Assembly: GCA_046347045.1 (NCBI GenBank)
Contig: JAXMGX010000003.1
Span: 124,001 to 188,000, forward strand
Source of the DNA: ZC4RG30 sp046347045
GTDB taxonomy: Bacteria > Pseudomonadota > Gammaproteobacteria > Steroidobacterales > Steroidobacteraceae
Length of the DNA: 64,000 nucleotides
Direction: 5' to 3'
Part shown: positions 36,282 to 44,190 of the stretch, piece by piece
Layout of the letters: every line of letters begins with the position of its first letter
How positions within the stretch are numbered: the first letter of the stretch is position 1
Program-made: the position numbers and the translations under genes
The notes under the pieces: generated by a model
Told to the model about the DNA's origin: nothing
Seen by the model: only the letters and a program-made list of their open reading frames with translations
Databases searched by the model: none

Positions 36282-37469
36282 TCAGGTCGTCGGATAGAGC
36301 TTCGGGAACCAGCGCTCGACGACGTCGATGGGGAAGCCCAATCTCAGTGGAGCCTTGTGCGAGCCCGAGATCAGCAGTCGCCTGTCGATCAGCGCGGAAA
36401 TCACGCGACGCGCCGTACGCTCGCTCGTGTCGATGAGCGCAGGCACGCGACCTCGCTCCAGTTCTCCCGAGAGCAACGCCTCGCGCAGGACGGCGTAGCT
36501 GCGCTTCGGGAGTCGTTCAGCGCTTTCCTCATCGCGCACGTACAACTCCATGCGACGCTGCAGCTCGGAAGGAGAAAGCAACTCGCGCATGTAGCGAATC
36601 TGGTCGAGGCAGGTCTCTAGAAAAAACCTGCAGAAGTCGATCAATGCGTCGTGCGAGAGCGCCCCTCGCCCATCGAGATCGTTCCGGCGGGGCTCGTCGG
36701 CCGCCATCAGCAGGCGTTTGTAGTCACTGGATTTGCGCGCAAGGCCGCGCGATACGGACCAGAGCGCAGAGCCGATCCCGATCTCCAGCAACATCGCATG
36801 CGACATCAGGCGCGCGACGCGACCGTTGCCGTCGAGGAAAGGATGAATCCAGAGAAACCGATGATGGGCCGCGGCAACGGCGATCACCTGGCGCGGCTTG
36901 GTCAGGCGAGCCGAGTCGTACGCCTCCTCGAACCTGCCCATGAAAGCCGGCAGATCCTCGGCCACAGGCGCGACATGCCGGCCAACGGCGACCGTTCGCG
37001 CGCGAAGCTGCCCAGGGACGACCGGAATGCGCTCCTTCGTGTCGGGGTTCTCGACGACAAGCAGGCTCTCGGGCAATCGCGCGCAGAACTCCCGATGCGT
37101 CCATTCGATGAAGGCACGCGAAGCAGGCGGTCGCGGCAGCTCGCTCACGCGCTCGTCGATCATCTGCTGCACTTCGATATGCGCTCGCGCTTCGAGCTGC
37201 AGATCACGGCGATGCGGGTCGCTGGAATAGTCCGCCGCGAGGGCTCGATCGATGTCGCGAGGGTGGGTGTTGTGACCCTCGATCAGGTTCGAGTAGTAGC
37301 AGTTCATCGACCGGACCAGCTGGGCGACGGACAGCCCGACCACAGGGTGTAGCTGCGCCGACAGCTCGCTGGCTTCCCGGGCCAGGTCGAAGGCCAGGTT
37401 CTCGAGCACGGCCGTGCCCTCGGCCGGCATGAAAGGCTCGGCGGCGGCGGGGGTCAAGATTCGCCCCAA
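36282..37469 (-). CDS. fic: Fic-family AMP-transferase with N-terminal inhibitory helix
   Basis: A 395-residue Fic enzyme. Catalytic loop HPFLDGNGRVAR with H209, D213, N215 and both arginines intact; flap residues are present. The inhibitory motif S-x-x-x-E-G is at residues 60-65 (SNLIEG), which places it in the class where the protein restrains itself until the Glu is displaced. The C-terminus is a winged-helix-like domain (ERTARRVISALIDRRLLISG). It usually transfers AMP to a protein hydroxyl. The frame begins at TTG 37469; ATG 37430 (residue 14) is an alternative and neither has a strong ribosome site. It sits in the guaA island upstream of an unknown helical protein. Confidence 0.9.
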   Translation of the reverse strand: MGRILTPAAAEPFMPAEGTAVLENLAFDLAREASELSAQLHPVVGLSVAQLVRSMNCYYSNLIEGHNTHPRDIDRALAADYSSDPHRRDLQLEARAHIEVQQMIDERVSELPRPPASRAFIEWTHREFCARLPESLLVVENPDTKERIPVVPGQLRARTVAVGRHVAPVAEDLPAFMGRFEEAYDSARLTKPRQVIAVAAAHHRFLWIHPFLDGNGRVARLMSHAMLLEIGIGSALWSVSRGLARKSSDYKRLLMAADEPRRNDLDGRGALSHDALIDFCRFFLETCLDQIRYMRELLSPSELQRRMELYVRDEESAERLPKRSYAVLREALLSGELERGRVPALIDTSERTARRVISALIDRRLLISGSHKAPLRLGFPIDVVERWFPKLYPTT

Positions 37470-37527
37470 TGAACGTGCAACTTGGCCGGTTCCATGGCCG
37501 GAATATTAGCTCTATAAACAGTAACTT

Positions 37528-37539
37528 GTATATATATAC
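37528..37539. promoter_or_regulatory. AT-rich palindrome upstream of fic
   Basis: GTATATATATAC, a perfect 12-bp palindrome in a short AT-rich patch about 60 bp before the fic frame. A likely promoter/operator zone, but no firm -35/-10 pair is seen. Confidence 0.3.
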
Positions 37540-37644
37540 TAGGCCTCTCTGGCCGGTATTGTGACCGGTTCCGCGCCAGCATCGGTTTACAAACTGGCCA
37601 TTTCAGTCACTGATGGTGACTATTCCGGACAGGCCGTAAACCTC

Positions 37645-37851
37645 TCACCCCGCCCGGCGCCAGGTCCCGGGAATCTCGGCGGTTGCCGCACTGCCGGCAT
37701 CTCTCAGCAGCCGCAGTTCTCGCCTCCGCAGCGACGGGTCGATACCCGCCGAAAGCAGGCACCGCGCCGCGCGGTGGCGCGACTGCGCCAGAGCAACCGG
37801 GACATCCGGATAGCCCACCAGCGAAAGCGTCTTGCGCTTGCCGCCGTATCG
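37645..37851 (-). pseudogene. Relic of a P4-type tyrosine integrase
   Basis: On the minus strand, residues RYGGKRKTLSLVGYPDVPVA followed by LLSAGIDPSL (37851-37729) match the arm-binding (DUF4102) domain of P4-type integrases, where GGKRKTLSLG-YPDV and AAGIDP are the landmarks. The part before RYGG does not fit the family and the frame ends in TGA at 37645, so start and catalytic domain are missing. Its place in a guaA-bounded segment suggests it is what is left of the island's own integrase. Confidence 0.6.
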
Positions 37852-38116
37852 GGCGGCGGGCGGATGCGGATAGGAACTTCAAACGGACTCTGCACCCCAG
37901 TCTACTTCGCCGAACGGGCCTTATGGTGAGCCCCGCACCCACCGTCGGCAGGCCCTGTTCGTGAATGCGGGTGCCCGAAGCCGCCTGACGACCGCCGTTG
38001 CCCCTGCTCGCACCGGCGCAATCTGCCCATTCCCCGCCCTGATCTGAATCCCGGCACGCACTCGCCCCGCTCACCGCCTCACCCTTGGCCGGCAAACACT
38101 CCCCCATCCCCCCGGT
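37852..38116. other. Non-coding stretch between integrase relic and IS91
   Basis: No supported gene. GC-rich; its open frames are short, differ in every frame and show no recognisable residues. It probably contains the oriIS end of the IS91 element, whose exact border cannot be placed by eye. Together with 37470-37851 it makes a gene-free zone of about 650 bp between fic and the transposase. Confidence 0.4.
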
Positions 38117-39631
38117 TCACAGCAGACGGGCCTGCACCGGCGGGGCCCTCGCCCCGAACGGCAGTTCCGCCTGGTACTGATCCGGCGCCGTGCGCTCCAG
38201 GTGCGCCAGAATCTTCGCGATCACCGCCGGCTCCTCGATGCTGGCAATCACTTTGAGCTTCCCGCCGCAGCGTGCGCAGGCCTCGATGTCGATCCCAAAC
38301 ACCCGCTTCAGGCGCTTCGCCCAGCTCATCGCCACATGGCGTGGCGTGGTGGGCTTGTCGGTGCCCTCTTCTGCTGGAGGCTTCTTGCCCTTGCCCTGAC
38401 CTGCCGGCGTAACGGCCGCACGCAGCTTGCTGTGCGGCGCGAATACCCCGTGGTACCGGGTCAAGTGCATCCTCGGCGGCGGCACCAGTGCGGCCAGGCG
38501 GGCCATCAGATCCAGTGGCTCCAGCACGATGTGTGTGGTGCCATCGCGGTATGGCGTCTTCAGGCTGTAACGCACCTGCCCTGAATCAGTGAGCGCCATG
38601 CGATCCACTGCTACCGGCGGGCGACTGACGTAGCGGCACAATCGTTCGAGCTTCGGGCGCTGATGAGGCTCGATGTCGATGCCGGCGTGCAGGGAAAACC
38701 CGCCAGCCTGCGCAGCGCCGCGATAGTCGCCCTGTTGCTCGGCTTCCGGCGTTGCACTTGCAGACAGCGTCTGCAGCGTGAACAGCTTTTGTCCGGCGCG
38801 CGGACCCACAGCGATCCGGTAGGTGATGGAGTGGCCTATCAGGTCATCGAGCGGTCCGCCTGGCCCATCCGTAGCCAGCCAGGCGTTCTCCATGTCGCGC
38901 TCGACGAGGCCGCGCCTCTCCAGCAATCGCCCCATTCGCCCGGCGATCTGCTGCACCAGTACTTGCAGCTGCACGCTCGTGGGCGCCGGTACATGGCGGA
39001 ATACAGGCTGATCGCCCGGCACGTACACGCCATCGGGAAAGATCATGTGGAAGTGTACGTTCAGGTTAAGTGCCGAGCCGAAGCGCTGGATCAACGTAAC
39101 GGCACCGGTGGCTCCCGTGGTGCGGGTGAGGTCCGCCGACTTCAACAAGTAGCCCGAAATCGTGCGATATACCGCGCCCAGCACCAGGGTTAGCGCATCT
39201 GGATCAGTAGCCAGCAGGAATCGCAGCGCATAGGGTAACGAGAGCACCCACTGGCGCAGCGGGCGTTCCGGCAGTACCCCATCCGCGAGAAGCGCCGCTG
39301 TCTCGGCCATGCGCCGTGCGCCACACGACGGACAGAAGCCGCGCTTCTTGCAGCTGAACGCCACGAGCTACTCGGCGTGGCAGTGCTCGCAGCGCACACG
39401 CAGGAAGCCCTCCTCCAGCCGGCCACACTTCAGGTAGGCGTCGAACTCATACTCGATGCAATCCGGCAGCGAACGGCCTGCGATGGCCCGCATCTCGCGG
39501 AACACCGGGTAGTGCTGTTCGACGAGCTGATACAGCAGCGTGCTCTCAGGCCGATGCCGTGCATAGCCCGGAGGTTCGACGAAGGGCGGCGCATGAGGGT
39601 GCCGCGCGTGAGCAGCGCCGGCAGCCGGCAT
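38117..39631 (-). pseudogene. IS91-family Y2 transposase interrupted by an amber codon
   Basis: Two blocks in one frame. 39631-39371 gives the N-terminus ending CEHCHAE, then TAG at 39370-39368, then 39367-38117 continues LVAFSCKKRGFCPSCGARRM, the second half of the Cys-rich zinc region, and the HUH-type rolling-circle transposase body to the C-terminus. In intact relatives the zinc motif C-x2-C...C-x2-C runs straight through this point, so one base change has created the stop. Everything else is about 504 codons long, normal for the family. The enzyme would nick at oriIS and transpose by a one-ended rolling-circle route. Confidence 0.85.
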
Positions 39632-39698
39632 GGCGAGCGTCCTGCGGAAGCAGCGAGGACGAAGCAGGCTATGTCATGGGCATGCCCTGCGGTGTCTG

Positions 39699-39716
39699 CA
39701 AAAGTGGCCACTTTTG
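39699..39716. repeat. Perfect palindrome near the 5' end of the IS91 element
   Basis: CAAAAGTGGCCACTTTTG, an 18-bp perfect palindrome, 68 bp before the transposase ATG. Perhaps the terIS region or a transposase operator; the element's edge is likely within the next 100 bp. Confidence 0.45.
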
Positions 39717-39832
39717 GCAGGATTCGCGCGGCTGGACGATAAGAAACCCTGGAGACGATTGAAAGCGAACAGTTTCCGAAATGTCGCAACTATCTGATTC
39801 CATTGACGAACGGAATCGACCGTAGAAACCCC

Positions 39833-41413
39833 TCACTCCCACTCGATCGTCGCCGGCGGCTTGCCGCTGATGTCGTAGACCACGCGCGACACGCCCTTCA
39901 CCTCGTTCACGATCCGGCGCGAACACACATCCAGCAGCTCGTACGGCAGATGCGCCCAGTGCGCCGTCATGAAATCGACGGTCTGCACGGCGCGCAGCGC
40001 GATCACCGGCTCGTGGCGCCGGCCATCGCCGGTCACACCCACGCTCTTCACCGGCAGGAACACGGCGAAGGCCTGGCTGGTCTTGTCGTACCAGCCCGAG
40101 CGGCGCAGTTCCTCGATGAAGACATGGTCGGCATGGCGCAGGGTGTCCGCCGCCGCCGCGGTGACCTCACCGAGAATGCGCACCCCGAGTCCCGGCCCCG
40201 GGAAGGGATGTCGATGCACCATCTCCGCCGGCAGGCCCAGTTCGATGCCGATGCGCCGCACCTCGTCCTTGAACAGCTCACGCAGCGGCTCCACCAGCTT
40301 CAGCCGCATGTGCGCAGGCAGGCCACCAACGTTGTGATGGCTCTTGATCACATGCGCCTTGCCCGTCTTGCCGCCGGCGGATTCGATGACGTCAGGGTAG
40401 ATGGTGCCCTGGGCAAGGAAATCCACGTCCTGCAGCTTGTGGCTTTCTTCCTCGAAGATATCGATGAACAGCTTGCCGATGATCTTGCGTTTGGCCTCGG
40501 GATCGCTCACGCCCTTCAGCGCCGCAAAGTAGCGGTCGGCGGCGTTCACGCGGATCACGCGCACACCGAGATTCTTTGCGAAGATGCGCATGACATCGTC
40601 GCCCTCGTTCAGGCGCAGCAGGCCGTGGTCCACGAACACGCAGGTGAGCTGGTCGCCGATGGCCTTGTGCAGCAACGCCGCCACCACGGAAGAATCCACG
40701 CCACCGGAAAGACCCAGCAGCACCTTGCCCCGCCCCACCTGCGCGCGCACGCGGGCGATGGCATCCTCGATGATGTTGCCGCTGTTCCAGGAATTGCCGC
40801 AGCCGCAGATCTGGTGCACGAAGCGGCTGTAGATCCGCTCGCCCTGCTTGGTGTGCGTGACTTCGGGATGGAACTGCAGCGCGTAGAGTCCGCGGGATTC
40901 ATCGGCCATGCCGGCTATGGGCACGTCACCGGTGGATGCAATCAGCTTGAACCCCGCGGGCAGCCGCGTCACGTGATCGCCGTGACTCATCCACACATCG
41001 AGCAGGCCATGGCCATCGGCATTGACGCGATCCTCGATGTCGCGCAGCAACGCTGAATGGCCGCGCGCGCGGATTTCCGCGTAGCCGAATTCATGCACCT
41101 TGCCGGGCTCGACCTTGCCGCCGAGTTGCGCGGCCATGGTCTGCATGCCGTAGCAGATGCCGAGCACCGGCACGCCGGCATTCCACACGGCCTGCGGCGC
41201 GCGCGGCGCATTGGCCTGCAGCACCGACTCAGGGCCACCGGAGAGGATGACGCCCTTCGGCCTGAATCCCTCGACGTCGGCATCGCTGATATCCCAGGGA
41301 TGGATCTCGCAGTACACACCCAGCTCGCGCACGCGGCGCGCGATGAGCTGGGTGTACTGCGAACCGAAATCGAGGATGAGGATGCGGTGGGCGTGGATAT
41401 CCTGCTGCGGCAT
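39833..41413 (-). CDS. guaA: GMP synthase (glutamine-hydrolysing)
   Basis: A 526-residue enzyme making GMP from XMP with ATP and glutamine. Class I glutamine amidotransferase half with ILILDFGSQYTQLIARRVRE, the Cys nucleophile in GICYGMQ, and His/Glu in FHPEVTHT. ATP-pyrophosphatase half with the P-loop LSGGVDSSVVA and the GMP-synthase dimerisation C-terminus ending TIEWE. ATG 41413 matches the normal family length (E. coli 525); a GTG 10 codons upstream is less likely. The 3' end is also an attachment site, apparently used here. Confidence 0.97.
   Translation of the reverse strand: MPQQDIHAHRILILDFGSQYTQLIARRVRELGVYCEIHPWDISDADVEGFRPKGVILSGGPESVLQANAPRAPQAVWNAGVPVLGICYGMQTMAAQLGGKVEPGKVHEFGYAEIRARGHSALLRDIEDRVNADGHGLLDVWMSHGDHVTRLPAGFKLIASTGDVPIAGMADESRGLYALQFHPEVTHTKQGERIYSRFVHQICGCGNSWNSGNIIEDAIARVRAQVGRGKVLLGLSGGVDSSVVAALLHKAIGDQLTCVFVDHGLLRLNEGDDVMRIFAKNLGVRVIRVNAADRYFAALKGVSDPEAKRKIIGKLFIDIFEEESHKLQDVDFLAQGTIYPDVIESAGGKTGKAHVIKSHHNVGGLPAHMRLKLVEPLRELFKDEVRRIGIELGLPAEMVHRHPFPGPGLGVRILGEVTAAAADTLRHADHVFIEELRRSGWYDKTSQAFAVFLPVKSVGVTGDGRRHEPVIALRAVQTVDFMTAHWAHLPYELLDVCSRRIVNEVKGVSRVVYDISGKPPATIEWE
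39835..39850. repeat. guaA-end copy of the island direct repeat
   Basis: ACTCCCACTCGATCGT inside the guaA 3' end; the same orientation and core as 34888-34903. Confidence 0.6.
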
Positions 41414-41622
41414 GGCGGCGGAATTCTTGTCCGAATATGACACTTATGCGACTCGCTGGCTGGATGGGTGCGCGCCGACCTGGCCGCCAGCAACGACCAG
41501 GGTGGGCTTTCGATGGAGCGGGAGAAGATGGAGGAGCCGGCCACGCAGGCGGCCGGCATGATCGCCGCAGCAGCCGCGCTGGTCACGTTGGGGCAATATC
41601 TGCGCTGACCGCTCCATGTCCC

Positions 41623-41652
41623 ATTTTACGGGACCAGCGCAACGTCGGTAAA
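41623..41652 (-). promoter_or_regulatory. Promoter upstream of guaA
   Basis: Minus strand TTTACC (41652-41647), 18-bp spacer, TAAAAT (41628-41623). The -10 lies inside the palindrome GTCCC-N7-GGGAC (41618-41634), a possible operator. It has the same -35 and -10 hexamers as the guaB promoter. It would give a leader of about 200 nt; that 41.41-41.61 kb stretch holds no gene I can support. Confidence 0.45.
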
Positions 41653-41658
41653 CGAAAT

Positions 41659-42135
41659 CTAGCTCCGCGGCTGTGTCTGGCTGTCGTGCACCTGACCCCG
41701 CCAGGCGCCCGTCGACTCCCCGCGCTGCTCGATGAATTCCTTGAACCCCTCTACAGCCTGCTTCACGTGGGTGCTCAGGATGCCGAGTTTGTCGCCCAGG
41801 TTCTCGACCACGCCCTCGGGGTCATAGGCCATCGTCAGACGCACGCGAGTGCGGTTGGCATCCACAGGATGGAACCGCACGGTGCCGGCATTGCGCGTGC
41901 CGGTGGTGCTGCGCCAGGAAATGCGCTTGTCCGGCTCCTGCTCGGTGATCTCCGCATCCCACTCCTGGTCGATGCCGCCCCAGAGGCGCGCACTCCAGTG
42001 CAGGTGAGTGTCGTCGATCTGCGTAACCGCCTTCACCGGCGGCATGAACAGCGGAAACTCCTCGAACTGCGTCCACTGGTTGTACACCGCCTGGAGGGGC
42101 GCATTCACCTCTATCTCCTTCTCGACGCTCTGCAT
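41659..42135 (-). CDS. SRPBCC-fold (polyketide cyclase/dehydrase-like) protein
   Basis: A 158-residue START-like domain: EKEIEVNAPLQAVYNQWTQFEEFPLFM is the typical entry with the W-FPxFM signature, then a WDAEITEQEPDKRISW strand pair and a long C-terminal helix. These proteins bind hydrophobic ligands in a helix-grip pocket. No catalytic residues identify a reaction. It lies between guaB and guaA on the same strand, an unusual insertion into that pair. No link to purine synthesis is known. Confidence 0.83.
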   Translation of the reverse strand: MQSVEKEIEVNAPLQAVYNQWTQFEEFPLFMPPVKAVTQIDDTHLHWSARLWGGIDQEWDAEITEQEPDKRISWRSTTGTRNAGTVRFHPVDANRTRVRLTMAYDPEGVVENLGDKLGILSTHVKQAVEGFKEFIEQRGESTGAWRGQVHDSQTQPRS

Positions 42136-42254
42136 GGCACTCTCCTGCTCCCGTTGCGGAAGCTCCAGAGTGCCCGCTGCGCCGCATGCAGATTGTCGGC
42201 GCGATGCAGCAGTGCACGTAAGACGTTGCCCTACGAGCCGTGGACCGACGCGCG

Positions 42255-43721
42255 TCAGGTGATGCGGTAGTTCGGCGCTTCCTTGGTGATCTGCACGTCG
42301 TGCACGTGGCTTTCGCGCATGCCCGCGTTGGTGATGCGCACGAAGTGCGTCTTCGTGCGCACTTCTTCGATGGTGCGCGTGCCGGTGTAGACCATCGAGG
42401 CGCGCAGGCCGCCGGTGAGCTGATAGAGGATGGCGACGAGGCTGCCCTTGTACTGCACACGCCCCTCGATGCCCTCGGGCACGAGTTTCTCCAGTTCGCT
42501 GCTGCCGTCCTGGAAATAGCGGTCGGCGGAGCCGTGCTTCTGCGCCATGGCGCCCAGCGAACCCATGCCACGGTACTGCTTGTACGAAGCGCCCTGGTAA
42601 AGCTCCACCTCGCCGGGAGACTCTTCGGTACCGGCGAACAGGCCGCCGATCATCACGCTGTGTGCGCCGGCTGAAAGCGCCTTGGCGATGTCGCCGCTGT
42701 AGCGGATGCCGCCGTCGGCGATCAGTGGCACGCCGCTGCCTTCCAGCGCCCTGGCCACATTGCTCACCGCGCTGATCTGCGGCACGCCCACGCCGGCCAC
42801 GATGCGCGTGGTGCAGATGGAACCGGGGCCGATGCCCACCTTCACGGCATCCGCGCCGGCCTTCACCAGGTCACGCGCCGCTTCAGCGGTGACGATGTTG
42901 CCGGCGATCACCTGCAGTTCCGGCCAGTTCTTCTTGATGGCGCGGACCGTATCCAGCACCCATCCCGTGTGGCCATGGGCCGTGTCGACGACGATCACGT
43001 CCACGCCGGCCGCGTGCAGCGCCGCAGCGCGGTCCATGGTGTCGGGCGAGGTACCCACGCTGGCGCCGACGCGCAGCCGGCCGGATTCATCCTTGCTGGC
43101 GCGCGGGAAGTCCTTGGCCTTCTGGATGTCCTTCACCGTGATCATGCCGGCGAGTTCGTGGCTGCCATTGACCACCAGCACCTTCTCGATGCGGTGCTTG
43201 TGCAGCAGCGCCAGCACCTCTTCCTTCGACGCGCCTTCCTTGACGGTGACGAGCTGCTCCTGCGGCGTCATCACGGTGGAGACCGGCGCATCGAGCTTGG
43301 TTTCGAAGCGCAGATCGCGATGGGTGACAATGCCCACCGGCTTTTTTCCCTGCACCACCGGCACGCCGGATATGCCGCGCTTGCGCGTGAGATCCAGCAC
43401 CTGGCGGATGGTCATGTCGGGGGTGACCGAGATCGGCTCGCGGATCACGCCGCTCTCGAATTTCTTCACCTTGGCGACTTCCGCGGCCTGCTGCTGCACC
43501 GTCATGTTCTTGTGGATGATGCCCATGCCGCCTTCCTGCGCCATGGTGATGGCCAGGCGTGCCTCGGTGACCGTATCCATGGCCGCCGAGAGGATGGGCA
43601 GACCCAGCCGGACGCTGCGCGTGAGCTGCGTGCCGAGGTCGATTTCGCGGGGGAGCACCGTGGACGCCGCCGGAACCAGCAGGACGTCGTCGAATGTGAG
43701 GGCTTCTTCGAGGATTCGCAT
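42255..43721 (-). CDS. guaB: IMP dehydrogenase
   Basis: A 488-residue enzyme converting IMP to XMP with NAD, the step before GuaA. TIM barrel with LTFDDVLLVPA opening, two CBS domains (about residues 95-205), the active-site loop GPGSICTTR with the catalytic Cys, and the flap MGSLGAMAQ. ATG 43721 matches the family start. No ribosome site is visible, and the predicted promoter -10 ends 5 nt before the ATG, so translation may be leaderless. Confidence 0.97.
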   Translation of the reverse strand: MRILEEALTFDDVLLVPAASTVLPREIDLGTQLTRSVRLGLPILSAAMDTVTEARLAITMAQEGGMGIIHKNMTVQQQAAEVAKVKKFESGVIREPISVTPDMTIRQVLDLTRKRGISGVPVVQGKKPVGIVTHRDLRFETKLDAPVSTVMTPQEQLVTVKEGASKEEVLALLHKHRIEKVLVVNGSHELAGMITVKDIQKAKDFPRASKDESGRLRVGASVGTSPDTMDRAAALHAAGVDVIVVDTAHGHTGWVLDTVRAIKKNWPELQVIAGNIVTAEAARDLVKAGADAVKVGIGPGSICTTRIVAGVGVPQISAVSNVARALEGSGVPLIADGGIRYSGDIAKALSAGAHSVMIGGLFAGTEESPGEVELYQGASYKQYRGMGSLGAMAQKHGSADRYFQDGSSELEKLVPEGIEGRVQYKGSLVAILYQLTGGLRASMVYTGTRTIEEVRTKTHFVRITNAGMRESHVHDVQITKEAPNYRIT

Positions 43722-43726
43722 GGCGC

Positions 43727-43755
43727 ATTTTACGCGGGCGCGGCGAAGGGGTAAA
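43727..43755 (-). promoter_or_regulatory. Promoter of guaB, predicting a leaderless mRNA
   Basis: TTTACC (43755-43750), a 17-bp spacer and TAAAAT (43732-43727) on the minus strand. With the usual 6-7 nt from the -10, transcription would start at or within one or two bases of the guaB ATG (43721). Confidence 0.5.
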
Positions 43756-43775
43756 CCCCTGGGAAAGGCCTCAGA

Positions 43776-44045
43776 ATGCTGCGGATGCAGCCTGAAGACC
43801 CCGAAGCCGAGCGTGAGAGGCCCGATTCCGAGGAGCCCGTCGAGGTGCCGTGGAAATCACTTTCGCCAGAGGCCCTCAGGGGCGTGGTGGAGGCCTTCGT
43901 GCTGCGCGAGGGCACCGATTACGGCGCCCGCGAGTTCTCGCACGAGGAGAAGGTGGCGCAGGTCATCGAGGGCCTGGAAACCGGTGAGGTGCGGATTGTC
44001 TTCGATCCGGTCAGCGAGTCGGTGACCCTGCTGCTGCGCGAGTAG
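43776..44045 (+). CDS. YheU/UPF0270 family protein
   Basis: An 89-residue protein. After an acidic N-terminal extension of about 22 residues, VPWKSLSPEALRGVVEAFVLREGTDYG and KVAQV are the landmarks of the UPF0270 (YheU) family, normally about 70-75 residues. A later ATG at 43785 could be the start. A cytosolic protein of unknown function. It diverges from guaB with a 54-bp gap that holds the guaB promoter. Confidence 0.82.
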   Translation: MLRMQPEDPEAERERPDSEEPVEVPWKSLSPEALRGVVEAFVLREGTDYGAREFSHEEKVAQVIEGLETGEVRIVFDPVSESVTLLLRE

Positions 44046-44190
44046 CGCGCCGCAGGCGCGGCCATCCCGCGGCCGCGAGCACCAGCAGCAGCGCCACGGC
44101 CAGCGACCTGGGCGCGGGTTGCGCAAGCCGGAACAGGCCCCCGCCCGCGGGCCTGGCCGAAGGTGTTGGGGACATGCCCCGGAGTGTCGC

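Larger units (their letters stand above)
34887..39850. mobile_element. Decayed genomic island at guaA
   Basis: Segment bounded by the two guaA-end repeats. It holds an unknown helical protein, a Fic protein, an integrase relic and a dead IS91 transposase. The 3' end of guaA is a recognised attachment site for tyrosine-integrase islands. No intact integrase remains, so the element should be fixed in place. Confidence 0.55.

Noticed and set aside
37607..38107. A 166-codon minus-strand frame upstream of the IS91 element
   Set aside because: No recognisable protein in this frame; the real coding trace here is the integrase relic in another frame.
39430..39789. Short frames over the IS91 5' flank
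   Set aside because: They overlap the transposase N-terminus in other frames, and none shows a family.
41468..41608. A 46-codon plus-strand frame starting GTG, upstream of guaA
   Set aside because: No ribosome site or family; lies in the probable guaA leader on the other strand. Kept only as a remote possibility.
44011..44175. A 54-codon minus-strand frame with a hydrophobic stretch followed by Arg residues, like a sorting tail
   Set aside because: It stands alone at an ATG, has no PEP or similar motif, and overlaps the YheU gene; not enough to call a gene.
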